Assembly (NCBI GenBank): GCA_000181795.3
Contig: CM012954.1
Span: 5,953,234-6,017,233, forward strand
Origin: Trichinella spiralis
Taxonomy: Eukaryota > Nematoda > Enoplea > Trichinellida > Trichinellidae
Reading direction: 5' to 3'
DNA: 64,000 nucleotides
Part shown: positions 49,813 through 63,300 of the stretch, piece by piece
Layout: every line of letters begins with the position of its first letter
Position numbering within the stretch: position 1 is the first letter of the stretch
The notes under the pieces: model-generated
Told to the model about the DNA's origin: nothing
The model's input: the letters and a program-made list of their open reading frames with translations, nothing else
Database searches by the model: none
Made by a program: the position numbers and the translations under genes

Positions 49813-51309
49813 TCACGTGAAACTGTTGATGTGATTGCTGGGCCCTTCCATTTGGGTCAGCACACGGTCGAGCCACTGCAACGGGCCGTTCAAGTGCAAT
49901 TCGATCCAACAGGGAGTCGATGTGATCGTCTGACGTCGATATTCCGCACCCCAACCTTTGACAAAGCTGACTCGTATGGTGCACATGCGTGTCAACGCGT
50001 AGACCGCCTCGAAGCCCTGGGGTACTGACATCGACAACAGGGCTGCGAATTCTTGGTTGTTGAAAATTTTCAAATTACATCCCGGCGGCACTTTGCAAAC
50101 CGTGGCCGGGTGCCAGCCGTAACGCTGGTTGCAGTTGGGACTTTGGACGAATATGGCCGACTCGCTCATGCATTCGGCGAACACTTCGCCACCGATGTAG
50201 TAGAACCGCGCCCCTCGACCGACGTGCTTGCGAGCTTCGACCACGTTCGGCGTGCGGTTCACGTTCGACAACAAGCCCAAACAGAAGCGTTCCGCGTTCG
50301 ACGGATCGCAAAATCCGTCCACGGTCAGCGACGGCTGACTGGCGTGGAACGTCTCGCCCAGACGTTTGTTCATCTCGTAATAGCTGACCGAACACCAGAA
50401 CGGCGGTTCACAATATTCCACGGTCAGGCATTCGGGATGCAATGCCGGTCCACGCATCAACGACGCCGTATCCACAGCACCGTTCATCGGTGATTCTTGC
50501 TGTTCATGCTGGTGTTGTTGTTGCTGGTGCTGCTGCTGGTGTTGCTGGTGCTGCTGCTGCTGATGTTGTTGTTGTTGTTGTTGTTGCTGCTGCTGCTGCT
50601 GGTGGTGGTCCATCGTTTCACTTTCTTCGCTCAAGTAACCGGTCATCGGTGAGTCGACGGTCAGTGGTATTATTGGATATGTCGGTGCATCCGGACCCGG
50701 AAAGTCGACATTGTCCGGCACGCCGGAATTTTCAAATTTCGACACCAACGGTAACCGGAACATCTCCATACGGTCAATTGGACCGCCGTTTTCGGCGCCG
50801 TTCAACATACCCGGTGCCAACGACTCGGCTCCGTTGGTGAAATTCTTAGGAACCAATATTGGCGGCAGGACCGGGTTCTCAATTTTGTCATAGTGGTACG
50901 GATTGACGCACACTTCTTCCTTTTTCAAATTGAAAGCATACTGACAATGGGGCACCGGCTTGAGCTGATGATGGGACTGCAGGTCGGGAAAGCGCCACAT
51001 TTTGCAATAGATGACGTGCGGCAAGCCTTTGCGTTGCGAAACTTGCAAACGACCGTCCAACGATCGCGGTATTGTGATGCACTTGGTCGACGGATCCTGC
51101 GTGGTGATCGTCTTGTCCAGCTCCTCGACCAGGCCGGATTTTTTCAATTTTTTCACCAAACTCTTCACCGCTTTTTCGCACCACTTTCGATCCTCGTCCC
51201 GTTCGGCCACACCCTCCGGAGCCAAACGCAACGCTACCAACTTTTTCACAATCGGATTCGGCGGACTCAACAAACCGCTCGTAAACATCGACATCATATT
51301 CGCTGCCAT
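49813..51309 (-). CDS. SMAD3: SMAD2/3-type receptor-regulated SMAD with altered C-terminal tail
   Basis: A single-exon frame of 498 residues. MH1 (about 20-145) keeps the DNA-binding hairpin [20 protein letters not shown] and the zinc ligands. MH2 (about 310-498) begins [17 protein letters not shown], and the L3 loop [16 protein letters not shown] is of the SMAD2/3 (TGF-beta/activin) class. The linker has [10 protein letters not shown] where vertebrate SMAD3 has PPPGYLSEDGET, so the PPxY site for NEDD4-type ligases is lost. A long Gln/His tract follows it. The tail ends [13 protein letters not shown]. The usual SSxS phospho-motif is replaced by NSFT, leaving one Ser and a final Thr. Most neighbouring genes have introns, so the intronless form is odd. 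R-SMADs carry TGF-beta signals from receptor to nucleus. Confidence 0.93.
   Translation of the reverse strand: MAANMMSMFTSGLLSPPNPIVKKLVALRLAPEGVAERDEDRKWCEKAVKSLVKKLKKSGLVEELDKTITTQDPSTKCITIPRSLDGRLQVSQRKGLPHVIYCKMWRFPDLQSHHQLKPVPHCQYAFNLKKEEVCVNPYHYDKIENPVLPPILVPKNFTNGAESLAPGMLNGAENGGPIDRMEMFRLPLVSKFENSGVPDNVDFPGPDAPTYPIIPLTVDSPMTGYLSEESETMDHHQQQQQQQQQQQQHQQQQHQQHQQQHQQQQHQHEQQESPMNGAVDTASLMRGPALHPECLTVEYCEPPFWCSVSYYEMNKRLGETFHASQPSLTVDGFCDPSNAERFCLGLLSNVNRTPNVVEARKHVGRGARFYYIGGEVFAECMSESAIFVQSPNCNQRYGWHPATVCKVPPGCNLKIFNNQEFAALLSMSVPQGFEAVYALTRMCTIRVSFVKGWGAEYRRQTITSTPCWIELHLNGPLQWLDRVLTQMEGPSNHINSFT
50505..50611 (-). repeat. Gln/His repeat tract in the SMAD linker
   Basis: A CAG/CAA run with interspersed CAC codons encodes about 35 residues, mostly Gln with His. 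It lies between the linker motif and MH2 and keeps the frame. Such tracts often vary in length. Confidence 0.85.
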
Positions 51310-52005
51310 TCAGCCAACAACGTCAACGACACATCAATTCTTTAAACAACAACAAAACACATATTACAATCGAAAGAAATAAAACAAAATTTTCAATTAT
51401 TAAATAATATGCAAAACCATACATACAACAACACCAACACGCTCGTTTCATAATAATACGAATAATATGCGTAGTAAGTACCAAAGCGTACGTACTCGGT
51501 ACGTCAATAGTTTGCTCAGAGTCTATTTCACGTTTAGAAACGCACTGCTTCGAGATTAAAGAGGTTCTTTTTCTCACCACGCAATATTTATATAAATCAA
51601 TATTGATATCGCAGAAAATATCGCTTCATCTAACAAAGCTCATTGGCCTATTGTGCAAAATATATATATAAATGCAAAAATTATACAATTTAACTTTTAC
51701 CCTTACGATTATTACGGATAGAATTCTTTCCCCCCCCCCAAAAAAAAGAAATTGAAATTATTACTACATGTTGCATAAATAGACAAATGTCAACTGCATC
51801 ATAGGTGCAATAAATCAGCTACTGAATATTCCATGAAACCGTTTTCGAAAAAAATGCAAAAGATGAAAGAAAATATACGGTTCACTTGTCGGCAAACTGG
51901 ACTGAAATGTTCATTAAAAAGCAATGCTAGAAATGAATAAAATGGAAAGATCAAATGGCTTTTTCTCATTTCACCATGTCAATGCGGAAACAAGACACAC
52001 AACTG

Positions 52006-52043
<38 letters not shown>

Positions 52044-55000
52044 AGAAGCAATTAATAATAATTTCTTGAAAATTCACATTCTTTGAAAGAGAAAAAATAC
52101 CAAAAATCAATGCATTCCCTCCCCCCCTCCTCAGATTGATCATAAGTGAAACAACACTAAAGAGAACGAGCATGAACATCATGCGAATAATTCTAATTGA
52201 AATCACCAATAAAAAAGGAAAAGAACTTTGAAAAAAACTATCATTTCTCTTAACGACAGTTTTTTCAAATAACAAATTACATTTCTCACAAGTAAGAAAT
52301 TAAAAAAAAGAAGAAGAAGAAGAAATAATACAAAAAAAATATATCAACAACATGTTTTTCCAACCAAACAAGCAACAAAGAAGAAGGAAAACATAATAAA
52401 ATTTTTAATAATAAATCATGCTTACAGTAAGTCGCAAGTGAAAAAGACCCGCTCGCGCTTATTCAACACGACGTACAATGATGGCTAATTATTTTTTTCC
52501 CTCTTAGCAAAATCAGCAAATGCTTGTTGAATTAAAAAAAAAGAAAAGAACGATATCGTGCCAACGCCCAACTGGTACGACAATAACAAGTGAGGCACGC
52601 AATAATAGGCAAAAGATGCTGCCAGTTGCCTGCCGAAGCCGAACGAAATCGAAACTGATTAAACAACAATTGCTCAAAGAAATCAGCCTGCTATTTGTCG
52701 TTGTTGAAGAAGTTTTCGCTCAATTTTTCTTTTATTCAATACTGATTAATTAATTAATTAATTAATTTTTGGTTCTCGGTTTTCTTTTATTTTTTTTTGG
52801 AAAATAAATTCAAAATTTCAAACTGTTCCACTTTGCTGTTGCTGTGCTGGACTGAAAATACGGAAAAGCAGTTGAATTTTCAAAAATCGGGGACAACACT
52901 ATATTTTTTCGCGAAGTAAAGCAAAGCAAAGCAAAGCGGGCAGCCGTTCAACTAAATCATCCGTCCAGTAGACGACGCCACAAAGCTGGCTAATTTCAAA
53001 TTTGGCACAAACGGCACACGCACGTTCAGCGATGTCAGAAGCAACAAAATATGCAAAAAACAGCTTGCAAAAATATAATATTGTTGCGGTTTCTTCCCAA
53101 AAAATTTCAAAAAACTTGTCACTACACGCTTCAAGCCCGGGAAAGTAAATAAACAAAACAAAAATTAAAGAAAAAACATTTTAAAAAAGGGCATGAATAG
53201 TTTGATAGTTAAATTGCATCAATTATTGTTTACAAAATGTGCAATGATAAAAAAATATAATCATCAATGGAAAATTATTGTTGCATTAAAATGTAAGCCT
53301 CATATTTCTTCGATATGAAAAAACAACAACATCAGTGCAACAGCAAAGTCATCAAGTGACTCTTGTAAATGTACTGTACGAAAAAATGCGACCAAAGCTG
53401 TGCAGAAAAGCTTTGCCAAAAACGACCTTGTCTCAGAAGGGTCGATGGTGATTGGAAAAATGCTTTTATCTCACTGCGATCAATGGACGCCGTTTAACAT
53501 GATCGTATCATTCGATCAACAAATTTTACATTTCAATAGATCGCACAACAAATGAAAAAATGCAACTTCAAAAAACAAATAAACAACGCAAAATACACTG
53601 CGCACGGGAAAATAATCGAAATTCAATTCTCTTACCGAATTTCCGTTCCACTTTGAATAATGAAAGGGGTAAAAATCGGCGCATTGATGAGAAAAAACTT
53701 TTAATAATATTCAAACTCATTTCAGCAACGTACAGTAGACAAAAAACGCTCTCCAGTAAAAATAATTAAGTTCACTCGAATAACAATCAGATCACTGTTA
53801 GCTGAACGTTGCAAAAATAGTATGATTAAGCAAAAAAAGTTTATTTTGATAATTTATGCTAATTATTTATTTTTTTAACGCCTTTAATTAATAATAAAGT
53901 GATGAAAAAAAACATTCCACCAACGCCATCTATCATCCATCAACAGCAAATAAAGCGAACGATGCGATTGGAAAACAAAATGATAATTAACGAAGCATAA
54001 ATAATAAAAGCAGAAAATAATTAAAGCAAAATTATTTAATTAAGTAAGATATTTGTGTTTTTTTAATAACAAAGTGATAAAAAAAGAGTATGATGAACAA
54101 AACACATCATTATGAGATATGGTTCACCTTCATTACTGTTTACTTCTTCTTTCTCCGGTTAGCAAATGGCTTCCAATCCCCGCTACTTACTGATGATTGT
54201 TGTCCAAAGATGGCTGTTTGCATATAATTTATCAATTTATCATGATCAACGTTCCAAATGAATTCTTTTAATAATACAATAATGTAACAGTATCAATAGT
54301 GGAATAACTTACCGTAATCTGCTAGTGGGATGATAATTATTATGTATTCTTTTATCCATTTCCTTATTATCTACGCAGTGGTTTATTTTCTGCTATCCCA
54401 CAAGCTCAGACAGAAAAACATGCACAAAATTGAAACATACGTTATTTAAAATTCATACCATTTTACAAATTTAGTAAAACAAAAAGCAAATATAGAAAAG
54501 AAAAACAAGAACGATCGACAAATCCATCGTTTCAAGTTTGAAATTACCATCAGAATAAACTTGAATGCAATTGACACGGTTTTGCAGTATGTAAAATTAG
54601 TAAAGTATATAAAACTTTGAACAAACCTCAGGCATAATTGAATGAACCATCAGCAATAATGTTGTTCACATTAATCACGTTAAATGTCGAAAGTGATTAT
54701 TGAGAAAATAATTTGAAAATTTTTCCAAAGATAATTTTTCTTTTTACAATTTTCCATCGAAACGTCACGAAAATAGCAAACAAATTTCCACTATAAATTA
54801 ATTAAACATTTTCACATATAGAACAAGTTTCAAAAAGCATCATTTCGCGAATTTTTTCAATCAATCAATCTTTATCATTAATATTCAATCAATCAATCAA
54901 ACAATCGAAATGATATCAATAAATGAATACTTTGTTTAAAATTGTTATTAATATCAATCAAAAGCAGAACACGAGTGTAAAAAGAATTCAAATAAACAAT

Positions 55001-55235
55001 TCACACCGTCACCAGTGAAGATTAAAAGTAAATTCGACGATTAATTAAATAAATGAAACGAAATTAATAATAATAATAATGATGATGATGATTTTCAAAA
55101 GAAAAATCACTGCGTAATAAATAATATGAAAAAAAAGAAGAAGAAAAATAAAACAGTTGCCTTGTTTGATTAATTATTGTGAACGGAGTGATTTTTATTA
55201 TGTAGTTGAGAAAGATGGATAGATAGATGTATGAA
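51310..55235. other. Intergenic region upstream of SMAD
   Basis: About 3.9 kb without a recognisable gene. Two patches of higher GC (about 52440-52660 and 52900-53140) could belong to the SMAD promoter or 5' UTR. An ATC repeat lies at about 52005-52043, a C8A7 run at 51732 and an AATT repeat at about 52745. An AATAAA on the minus strand at 55194-55199 serves MAN2C1. Confidence 0.5.
52005..52043. repeat. ATC trinucleotide microsatellite
   Basis: About 12 perfect ATC units in intergenic DNA upstream of the SMAD gene. Confidence 0.9.
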
Positions 55236-58200
55236 TCAGATAATTTCGATTAGAATGCTGACAATTTGAAACGGGCCAAACTGGAGTTGAAAAGTGCCAG
55301 AATGATTCAATGGAACCGGCTTTTCCGGGATTTCTAAACTGTTGCATGTAAAGCAACTTTTCACCCCGAATGCCAACGGTGTGATTGTCGTCTCGGCCTG
55401 GCCGCCGCAACTTTCGTAGAAACGCAAAAGCAGCCGATCGCCGGATTCGCTCACTTTGACAGCTTCCAAAATGACAGCCGGATTTTCAATGTTCAACAAG
55501 CTGAATTGACGATCCCAGACGGTACTGTTTTCCACAAATGGGGCTTTCAACACTCTGATTGGACAGTTCAGCTCGTAAGAAGCCTGAATCACGTTGACCG
55601 TATCCGGGTGGGCGGCCCGTTGGAATTGGCCACGATGAGGCATAACTGCATAGGAGAACTTGTGACCGCCGATGTCGGCATCGGGATCCGGTCGTTTGGG
55701 AGAACGTAGCAACGACAAGACGAGAATATTCTTGTAACAACTGTAGCCGTATTTGCAGTCGTTCAACAACGCCATACCAGAACCGTACATGGACAAATCC
55801 GCCCACTTCTGGGCCGGCACCTCGTAACGTGCACTGTCCCAAGATGTATTACGATGGGTGGGTCTGCTCAAATGGCCAAACTGAATTTCGTACGTTGCCT
55901 CTTGACTGCGTACATTGAGTGGAAATTGGACTTTCAAAAATTTATGCTTCTCCATCCAGATGACTGAACTGTCAAATTGGACATAAGGGCAATGGGCTTG
56001 CAAAACAATTCGCTGCTTCAAATTGCTCGACTCGCTGATCTGCAAAGTGAATTCAACCCAAGCAGTCAAACCATTCTCGGAAATGCCGAACGTCGGTCCT
56101 TCGGTTACATTGGTCAACAAACGTTTCGTCTCCAAATGGTAATCCATAACATCCCAAGCATCCCAATACAATGGCACGTCGTCGAACATGGTGAATTGAT
56201 TTCCTGGCATGCCGTCGGCTATAACGTTGCAATGATCCGGCAAATTTAGACGAACTACACGCCCTCGATCATCAATAGCAATTTCAACAAATTTATTCCT
56301 AGAAAAAAGAAATTTTTTAAATTCATTTTTTGAAAAACTCATACATAACACATACACACATACAACATAACCATACAACCCACACATACATAACACTCAC
56401 TTCATCACTATAAGTTCGTCTATCTGTTCTACATGCACACGATCGTCGATTTTACAAACAGCGTCGCGTTTGCGTATAATAGAAAATGCCGGAACCAGGT
56501 ATGTGTCAGTTTCAGTGATCAATCGTCGACTCCATCCCAAAGTGTTCATCAGAAATTCACCATCGGCACTTTCGTCTAAATAATTCTCACATTCACTGGT
56601 CAATTGTTGATACATCCGGTTCGCTTCCACGTATGCCAATGCAATGCACGTTCCTGGCAAGACGTCGTGAAATTGATTTTGCAAAAGCTGAAGCCATTCC
56701 TTGTAAAACGAACGTACATCACCGCCACTATCCAGTACAAAACGCATCGCTGCGAGCATTTCACAGTCGCTGAACAAATAAATAAACAAATAAATAAACA
56801 AACAGGACAGAAATAATTTTGTACCGTAAGAGAAATTCCCCTTTGCGATTCTTGCGTTTCACTTCTGCTTGGGTGGTATAGGTGCCGTTGTGCATTTCCA
56901 AGTAAAGTTCGCCAACCCACGTTAATAAATTCTGCATGTCGGTTGCTTCTACATCTTCAAAAAATGAAGCTGGCGTGGTCGGCTTCATTGCTGGACATCC
57001 AGGTAAACGTTGGGACCTCACCAGACGTTCGCACATTTCCCGTTCCGGCCCCCCTCCACCATCTCCTTTACCAAATAACAGCAACGCAGTTTCGCTTCTT
57101 CCTTTATCCTGAAATAATAATTCCAGAAAAAAGAAAGTCATTTTAATTTTACAAATATACAACTAACTTGAAAATTGGCCATCGTTTTGAAAACATCCGA
57201 CACGGTGTTTTCCATTACATAACTGTTACCCGGTGGTAAATGAGCAACCACACTGGTTCCGTCAATACCTTCCCAAAGGAAAGTGGAATTTGGAAATTTG
57301 TTCACCACATTCCAGCTCAACTTTTGTGTGACAAATCGACGCATACCAGCAGAAGCAAAAATCTGTGGCAGTTGACCACTATAACCGAATGTGTCAGGCA
57401 GCCAAGCTTCGGTACAAGTGACGCCAAAGTTCTCTTTGAAATAACTTTGGCCGTACAACAGTTGACGTACAAACGATTCGCCACTTGGCAAACATCCATC
57501 ATGCTCCACCCAAGCTCCACCGACTAGTACAAATCTACCCTCGTGAACACGTTTTACAATTTGTGCAAATAAATCGGGATAAAATTTTTGCACCCATCGC
57601 ATCTGCAAAGCTTGACTGCAAGCAAATGTCAAATCCGGGTACTCTTCCATCAAACGCAATGTCGATGACCACGCTCTTGCACATTTGCGTTTTGTTTCAG
57701 CATATGGCCACAGCCAAGCTGTGTCTATGTGACAATTGCCAACCGCTTGTACGGTAAAATTCAACGGACAATTTTCTTTATTACAAAAGAATCCCACGGC
57801 CAAAGCGTGGGCTTTCATGATTGATTCTTTATTCATATCTGATGCCATGTTTACCATCATATTTGCCGTATAAAGTGCTTTGTATCTGTGAAATAAAAAT
57901 AATTTAGAATTGAATTTTTATTTTTCTTCCTTTTTAATTTGTACCTATCAGGTGAGTCAGCCGGCATTGCTGATATCATGCTATTCAAAACATCAAAATC
58001 CATATAGAGCTGAAAAGCCTCTTCATTTATAACAACAATTTCTGCTTTTTTAATGAAAAATTTCCTAAACGCATTAGGAGGTGCAATAGTGTCGTCGCTT
58101 CCTGCCCCAAACATCGTATTACAAGCCACTTCGACGTAAAAAATGTATTCTAATTGATCCGGTTCGACTTTGTTGGATAATACATAAAGAGTCCGACCGG

Positions 58201-58644
58201 CATCACCGGACAAACCCTGAGACACAGTACCATTTGAGTTCCATACGAGCACTTCACTTCCACTATCCCAAGAAAAGCAAACTTTCTCACCGATCCAATC
58301 ATTTGGTATTGTACAAGTTATTCGAAACCAATAAGTCGCCCACGTTGGACTCATCTCAAAGCCTGTAATTGATTGCAAAATTTATCGAAATAATATTAAC
58401 CATTATTTACAATGAAACACTCACCCACTTCCACATCTTCCCCAAATTTTTCAATTTCTTTCATTGCTTCGTTGAACGGTGCCCTACCAAAAATTTTACA
58501 TCCAAATATTTTCACTGGCTGTGTTTTTCCATAAATTTTTCCATATAAATTACAGTCTGTAAAGTATAACTTTGATACAAACTTTTCCGCTCTTTCACGT
58601 GTAGTTCGTTCATTTTTAAACAGACTTGCCTCTACGTAAGCCAT
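55236..58644 (-). CDS. MAN2C1: Cytosolic/neutral alpha-mannosidase, GH38 (MAN2C1)
   Basis: Six exons: 58644-58425, 58362-57945, 57885-57168, 57108-56825, 56769-56401 and 56298-55236, giving 1023 residues (human MAN2C1 is 1040). There is no signal peptide, consistent with a cytosolic enzyme. Catalytic landmarks of GH38 are intact: the zinc ligands in GNCHIDTAWLWPYAET (His265, Asp267), the nucleophile Asp377 in WLPDTFGYSGQLPQI, and the zinc ligand His581 in NQFHDVLPGT. The C-terminal beta-sandwich part is complete. The enzyme trims free Man8-9 oligosaccharides released from misfolded glycoproteins. Its ATG lies 14 bp after a ttgttctttgcag acceptor, 170 bp below the UBL5 stop, suggesting the second place in an operon. 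Confidence 0.95.
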
Positions 58645-58814
58645 CAGCTACAAAAACGCTGCAAAGAACAAAAATTGATTAAATTAACACTACTTTCACA
58701 ACATACTCAAGTTATTCACTGTTCAAACGGATAATTCATTGCAAACAATGCAACAGTAAGTTTTATAAAAGTTCATTTTTATTCAGCAATTATAAATATA
58801 AATATTTTTTTAAT
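58645..58814 (-). promoter_or_regulatory. Operon-like intercistronic region UBL5-MAN2C1
   Basis: Reading on the minus strand after the UBL5 stop, a poly(A) signal AATAAA occurs at 58783-58778. About 120 bp later comes a T-rich acceptor ending at 58659 (ttgttctttgcag), followed within 14 bp by the MAN2C1 ATG. This spacing is like that between genes in nematode operons, where the downstream message is trans-spliced. The leader type cannot be seen. Confidence 0.55.
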
Positions 58815-59238
58815 TTATTGATAATACAATTCAAAGTTGAAACCATCGTGAATTTCATAGTCATCCAATGTAATATGATCTTTGTAAACAGTGTACCACT
58901 TTTTCAGGATTATTTTTTCTGGTCGAGTCCCAGTCTGCGCTGCAATGAGTTTCTTCAAATCGCCGATGGTGTCTGTAGTACTAAAAAATTGCAAAATAAA
59001 TGATACAAAATATAGAATAAAACCACAACTACATAAAATTATAATACGGTTTATACAATTACTATTTTACTAAAACAAAATACATTCTAATCAGTTAAAA
59101 TATGGTGAAAATCACAAAAAACAATATGCAAATAATTGAAAAATCACTGATAAATAACGTAAAATAGTAACAGCTCAGTTACTTGCATTTAATTCGAACT
59201 TTTTTTCCTAATCGGTCATTGCAAGTGATTTCGATCAT
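58815..59238 (-). CDS. UBL5: Ubiquitin-like protein 5 (Hub1)
   Basis: Exons 59238-59183 and 58980-58815 give 73 residues, the same length as human UBL5. The protein starts [19 protein letters not shown], continues [20 protein letters not shown] and [20 protein letters not shown], and ends ELYYQ with the double Tyr in place of a GG, so it is not conjugated like ubiquitin. UBL5/Hub1 binds spliceosome components and supports splicing, and in worms it also acts in the mitochondrial unfolded protein response. It is the upstream member of an apparent operon with MAN2C1. Confidence 0.96.
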
Positions 59239-60378
59239 ATTTTATTACTTAAAAACAGTTTACATGCAAAGCACGGAGGTGGTAAGGCTTTGTAATACAG
59301 AATAGTCAACCATTTTCTGAAAATCAAGTTTAAATGTTTTAACCTCATTTTTATTGCTTGCTTTTCAAAAACATTTTGAAATTTAAATTTAACTTTTATT
59401 AACAAATGGTAGAAAATTTAATTATTCTGAACAGATGAAACTATATTTTAAAGTTAAAAGATAAATAATTGATCAATGAAGTTCAAAAAATCACTGCTAG
59501 ATGTTTTGATTATTAAACAGATAATAAAAATGGAAGAAATCATTCAGCTTGAAAGCCTTTTAGTATGCAATGTGATTTTTTCTTTTATTAATAATTAGAT
59601 GGCTGAAAAAGGAATGAAAATCAATCAATTAAACCCTGTCGTGAGTGGTAATGAAGAAAATATGCAACGTTCAAAATTGAAAAGTACAGTAGATTAATAT
59701 AAAATAAATTAGTTTTTCTTAACCAATTTTGCAAGTTCAACTGATTAGTTTTTGAAAAATTTAAATAAAATCTATTTATTTGTCAATTTATGATGGATTT
59801 AGTTCACATTTCGTCTATTATTTTTGCATATTATGTCAAATTTAGTTTAAACTTATTTATAATAACGAATTGCAAGAGAATATTTGTTTCTTCTTGTTGT
59901 GGTTTTTTTCATTCAATATTTTTTCCATAGTAGTTGAAGTCTGAAAGATAGTTGCTCGAATTGTTAAATAATTGGCAAACAAGAGAAAAGTTTCAAACAA
60001 ATGCTTGTAATTGAACAGTTGCTAATCAAGCAATAACAATATCCAGTGGAGAATTGTTGGCTGAATTGATTATGAATGAATTTTCGCTTCGGCTGTATCG
60101 ACTGTTAGTTATTGATTCTGTTTTGCAGAAAATGGCAAGTCCGGACTGCAAAAGCAGGCTGTTGTTATTATTGAAAAGCTTTGCATTGAATTTCACACGC
60201 AATCATTCGGCCAGTTGACCGACTGACAGTATCCGAGGAAAGCGCATAAAGCTAACCCAAGAATCAACTGCTGAGGTTGATATGTAAAGAGGAAGAAGCT
60301 GAAAAGCAAGCAGATTTGCTAACTTAGTAATTTTGAATAAAGAAGCGCTGTTCAGTACTGCTACAGATAGATCAACCG
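59239..60378. other. Divergent intergenic region, UBL5 and SLC12A8-like
   Basis: About 1.1 kb of AT-rich DNA between divergent starts, with no supported coding frame. It should contain the promoter of the UBL5-MAN2C1 pair and that of the transporter. The 350 bp before 60379 are somewhat richer in GC. Confidence 0.5.
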
Positions 60379-63300
60379 ATGGATAAAACCTCAGCAGTGT
60401 CATTGCCATCTGTTGATAAGCAAATGCCAACAACAACAACAAGAAATGAGCATTGTCAACCTGAACGAATAACGCATGTTGATCATCAAGAAGAACTTTT
60501 TCAAGAAAGTCACTTAAATGCCGTACGTGTTATTGTTTTTCTTTTTAATGAAATTATTTTTTTGTAAAACTTGAATTTTTTTAATACAGTGCTTACACAT
60601 CCACTTGTGTACATGTTAGATGCATAGATGTAAGAATTTACCCAATTTTAACAGAAAAATATACTGAAATCAATTAGAAAATGATTATCATAAATGACAT
60701 GCTTGTTTATCAGAATTATATATCTCTGTCGAGTTGATAAGAGTTCTCAGTGGACAAAATGTTATCTTAATCATTTAGACCATTTCCCCAGTTGAAGAAT
60801 TGTAATAAATAAATAAAAATTGGTATCCTAACAAAATAATATTATAAAAAACTCGTTTTATTTGTTTTCTTTTTATAATTATTAAAAAGCTTCGATAATA
60901 TCTAACCAAGAATTATTTATAAATGATACAAATAAAAAAGCATAAACGGAATAATCTAGGCAATTTCAGTGATGTGTTGTTCTGTACCTTCTCTATTGAT
61001 TTACAAGCCACATGAAATGCGCAATCACATGAGCACACGTAAACTTTTCGATGACATTCAATTATTCAAAAGCAACATAATTTTATTAACTTCATTTTAT
61101 TGCAACTAAAATCTAGAGCACAATTTGAAACGAAAACGTATTTTTCATCAATTAACGGTATATACCAGTATTTTCTCGAATTAAAAGCAAAAAGTATTAT
61201 TTTGATTTGAAAATGCTTTGTAAGATTTCAGATCGATGAAGATGATAGAGCAGGATGGCTGTCTCATTTGCTGTATGGAAAGCAGCATGGATTTGGAACA
61301 TGGGATGGCGTATTTACTACAGTTGTCATCAATACTTTCGGAATCACAGTTTTCTTGCGCACTGGTTGGGTGGTGGTAAGTGAAAAGAAAATCAATATTT
61401 AATATAAAACTGAAATTTACATTGCTCTTATGGTTTCATTTCTTTGAAAATTCATAAATTCTTTCCTTTTTTTAATGAAATTGCTTGATTCACATTAGAA
61501 AAAAAATAAAGAATGAAACATACACAAAATAGGTCACATTTGAATTACTGTATGTCATTTCTTACATTTAAATTGTTATAATTATAAATTAAATCTTCAA
61601 AAAAATGATTAGGACGATGAATTATAATATTTTTTAAAAAATATCTCAATCTCTTTAAAAACAATTTTTTAGGCAAATGCAGGAATTGGAGAATCTGTAT
61701 TAATCCTTCTGTTGGGTATTCTGCTGGCCATAATACCAGTTTTGTCAGCAATTGAAATTTGTGAACGATGCCAAATTCAAAGTGGTGGTGTATATTTTTT
61801 AGTTTCCCACGTTTTGGGCGCCAAAATTGGAGGCGCTGTCGGAATTATTTTCATTCTTGGTCAAGTAAATAAAAATGCTGCTGCACTTTTTGTGCATGTT
61901 ATAAACAGAAAATTCTTTAGATTGTCGCAAATTCTATGGTAGCGGTTGGATTTGGTGAAAGTATGGCATCACTGATTAATGTAGAGAATATTTGGGTGTC
62001 TCGAGGATTTGCTCTCGGTTCTACAATAATTCTTTTGGGTATTTGAAATACTATTAAAAGTCAATTTTTTATAATATAATAATGTTTAATAATATAGACA
62101 TTGTTTTAACAATAAGTAATTGTTGTTTTTTAATGCAAAGGAGTAAATGTTGCTGGCATCAAATGGGTTATTCGAACACAGATTGCTTTGCTGTGTATTT
62201 TAATTCTGGCTGTCTGTGATTTTTTGATCGGAGCATTAGCTACAAGAAAACCTGGTATGTATGATTTTGTACTCTTGCATCTGTAATCCTATTTGAAATA
62301 TTTAGAATCTGGTGTATTGGGAATGTCAAGTCAAGTGTTTGCCAATAATTCTAAGCCAGACTATGAACCTGGAGAAAATTTCTTCACCGTCTTTGGAGTA
62401 TACTTTTCTACATTCACTGGAATTTTATCTGGCGTAAATATGAGTGGCGACTTGAAAGATCCCGTAACTAGTATCCCTTTAGGCGAACTAGCTGGTCTTG
62501 GAGTCAGGTAGCGAAGATATTAATTTTATTATTGTTTTTTAATAATTCAAAATTTTTATCTGAAGCGTTTTGATGGCATTGGCTTTTATCTTATCACTTG
62601 GTTCTATTGGCGAACGATCTGCATTGCATTTGGACATCAATTTTGTTCAAAAAGCTTCACTTACAGGATTTCTACTTTTGGGTGGCATATACGTTTCCAG
62701 TTTATCAGCTATAATAAGTGGTTTATATGTATCTCCGAGATTGCTGCAATCAATAGCCGCTGAAAATGTCATAGGCTTTATGAAATTTTTAGCAAAAGGG
62801 GTAACATGAATAATTCATTCTTTATTCATTCAATCAAATGCACGTATATATTTTTTTTTCATCTGTTTTAGCGTGGGCCTAACAAAGAGCCAATTTATGC
62901 TACTGTTCTTGTCACCATACTTACTTTAATATTTATTTTTATTGGCAGTTTTAATTTACTTGCAAAAATTGCCACTCTTCCCTACTTGATGATGTACGCT
63001 TTTATCAACTACAGCTACTTTTCACTTGCCATGACTTACGATCTAGTCCAGCTCAGAAAAAACAAGTAAATTATCATGCTGAACAACTATATTTTGACGT
63101 ATTCTCCTCATAGATCAACCGACTATGGTACAGTATACAAACTAGAAACAGATCTACCACCCGTGGATGGCGTTTTTCCAAGTGAACTAAGCATCCAACC
63201 TATCGTTAGTAAGAAAAAATCTTGGTATTCTTACATCACCAATCGTTGGTTGGCATTGATTGGGGTAAAAAGAAATTTCATACTAATTTTGAAAATGCAG

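Noticed and set aside
50053-51382. Several plus-strand frames of 100-150 codons
   Set aside because: They are antisense shadows of the SMAD coding region.
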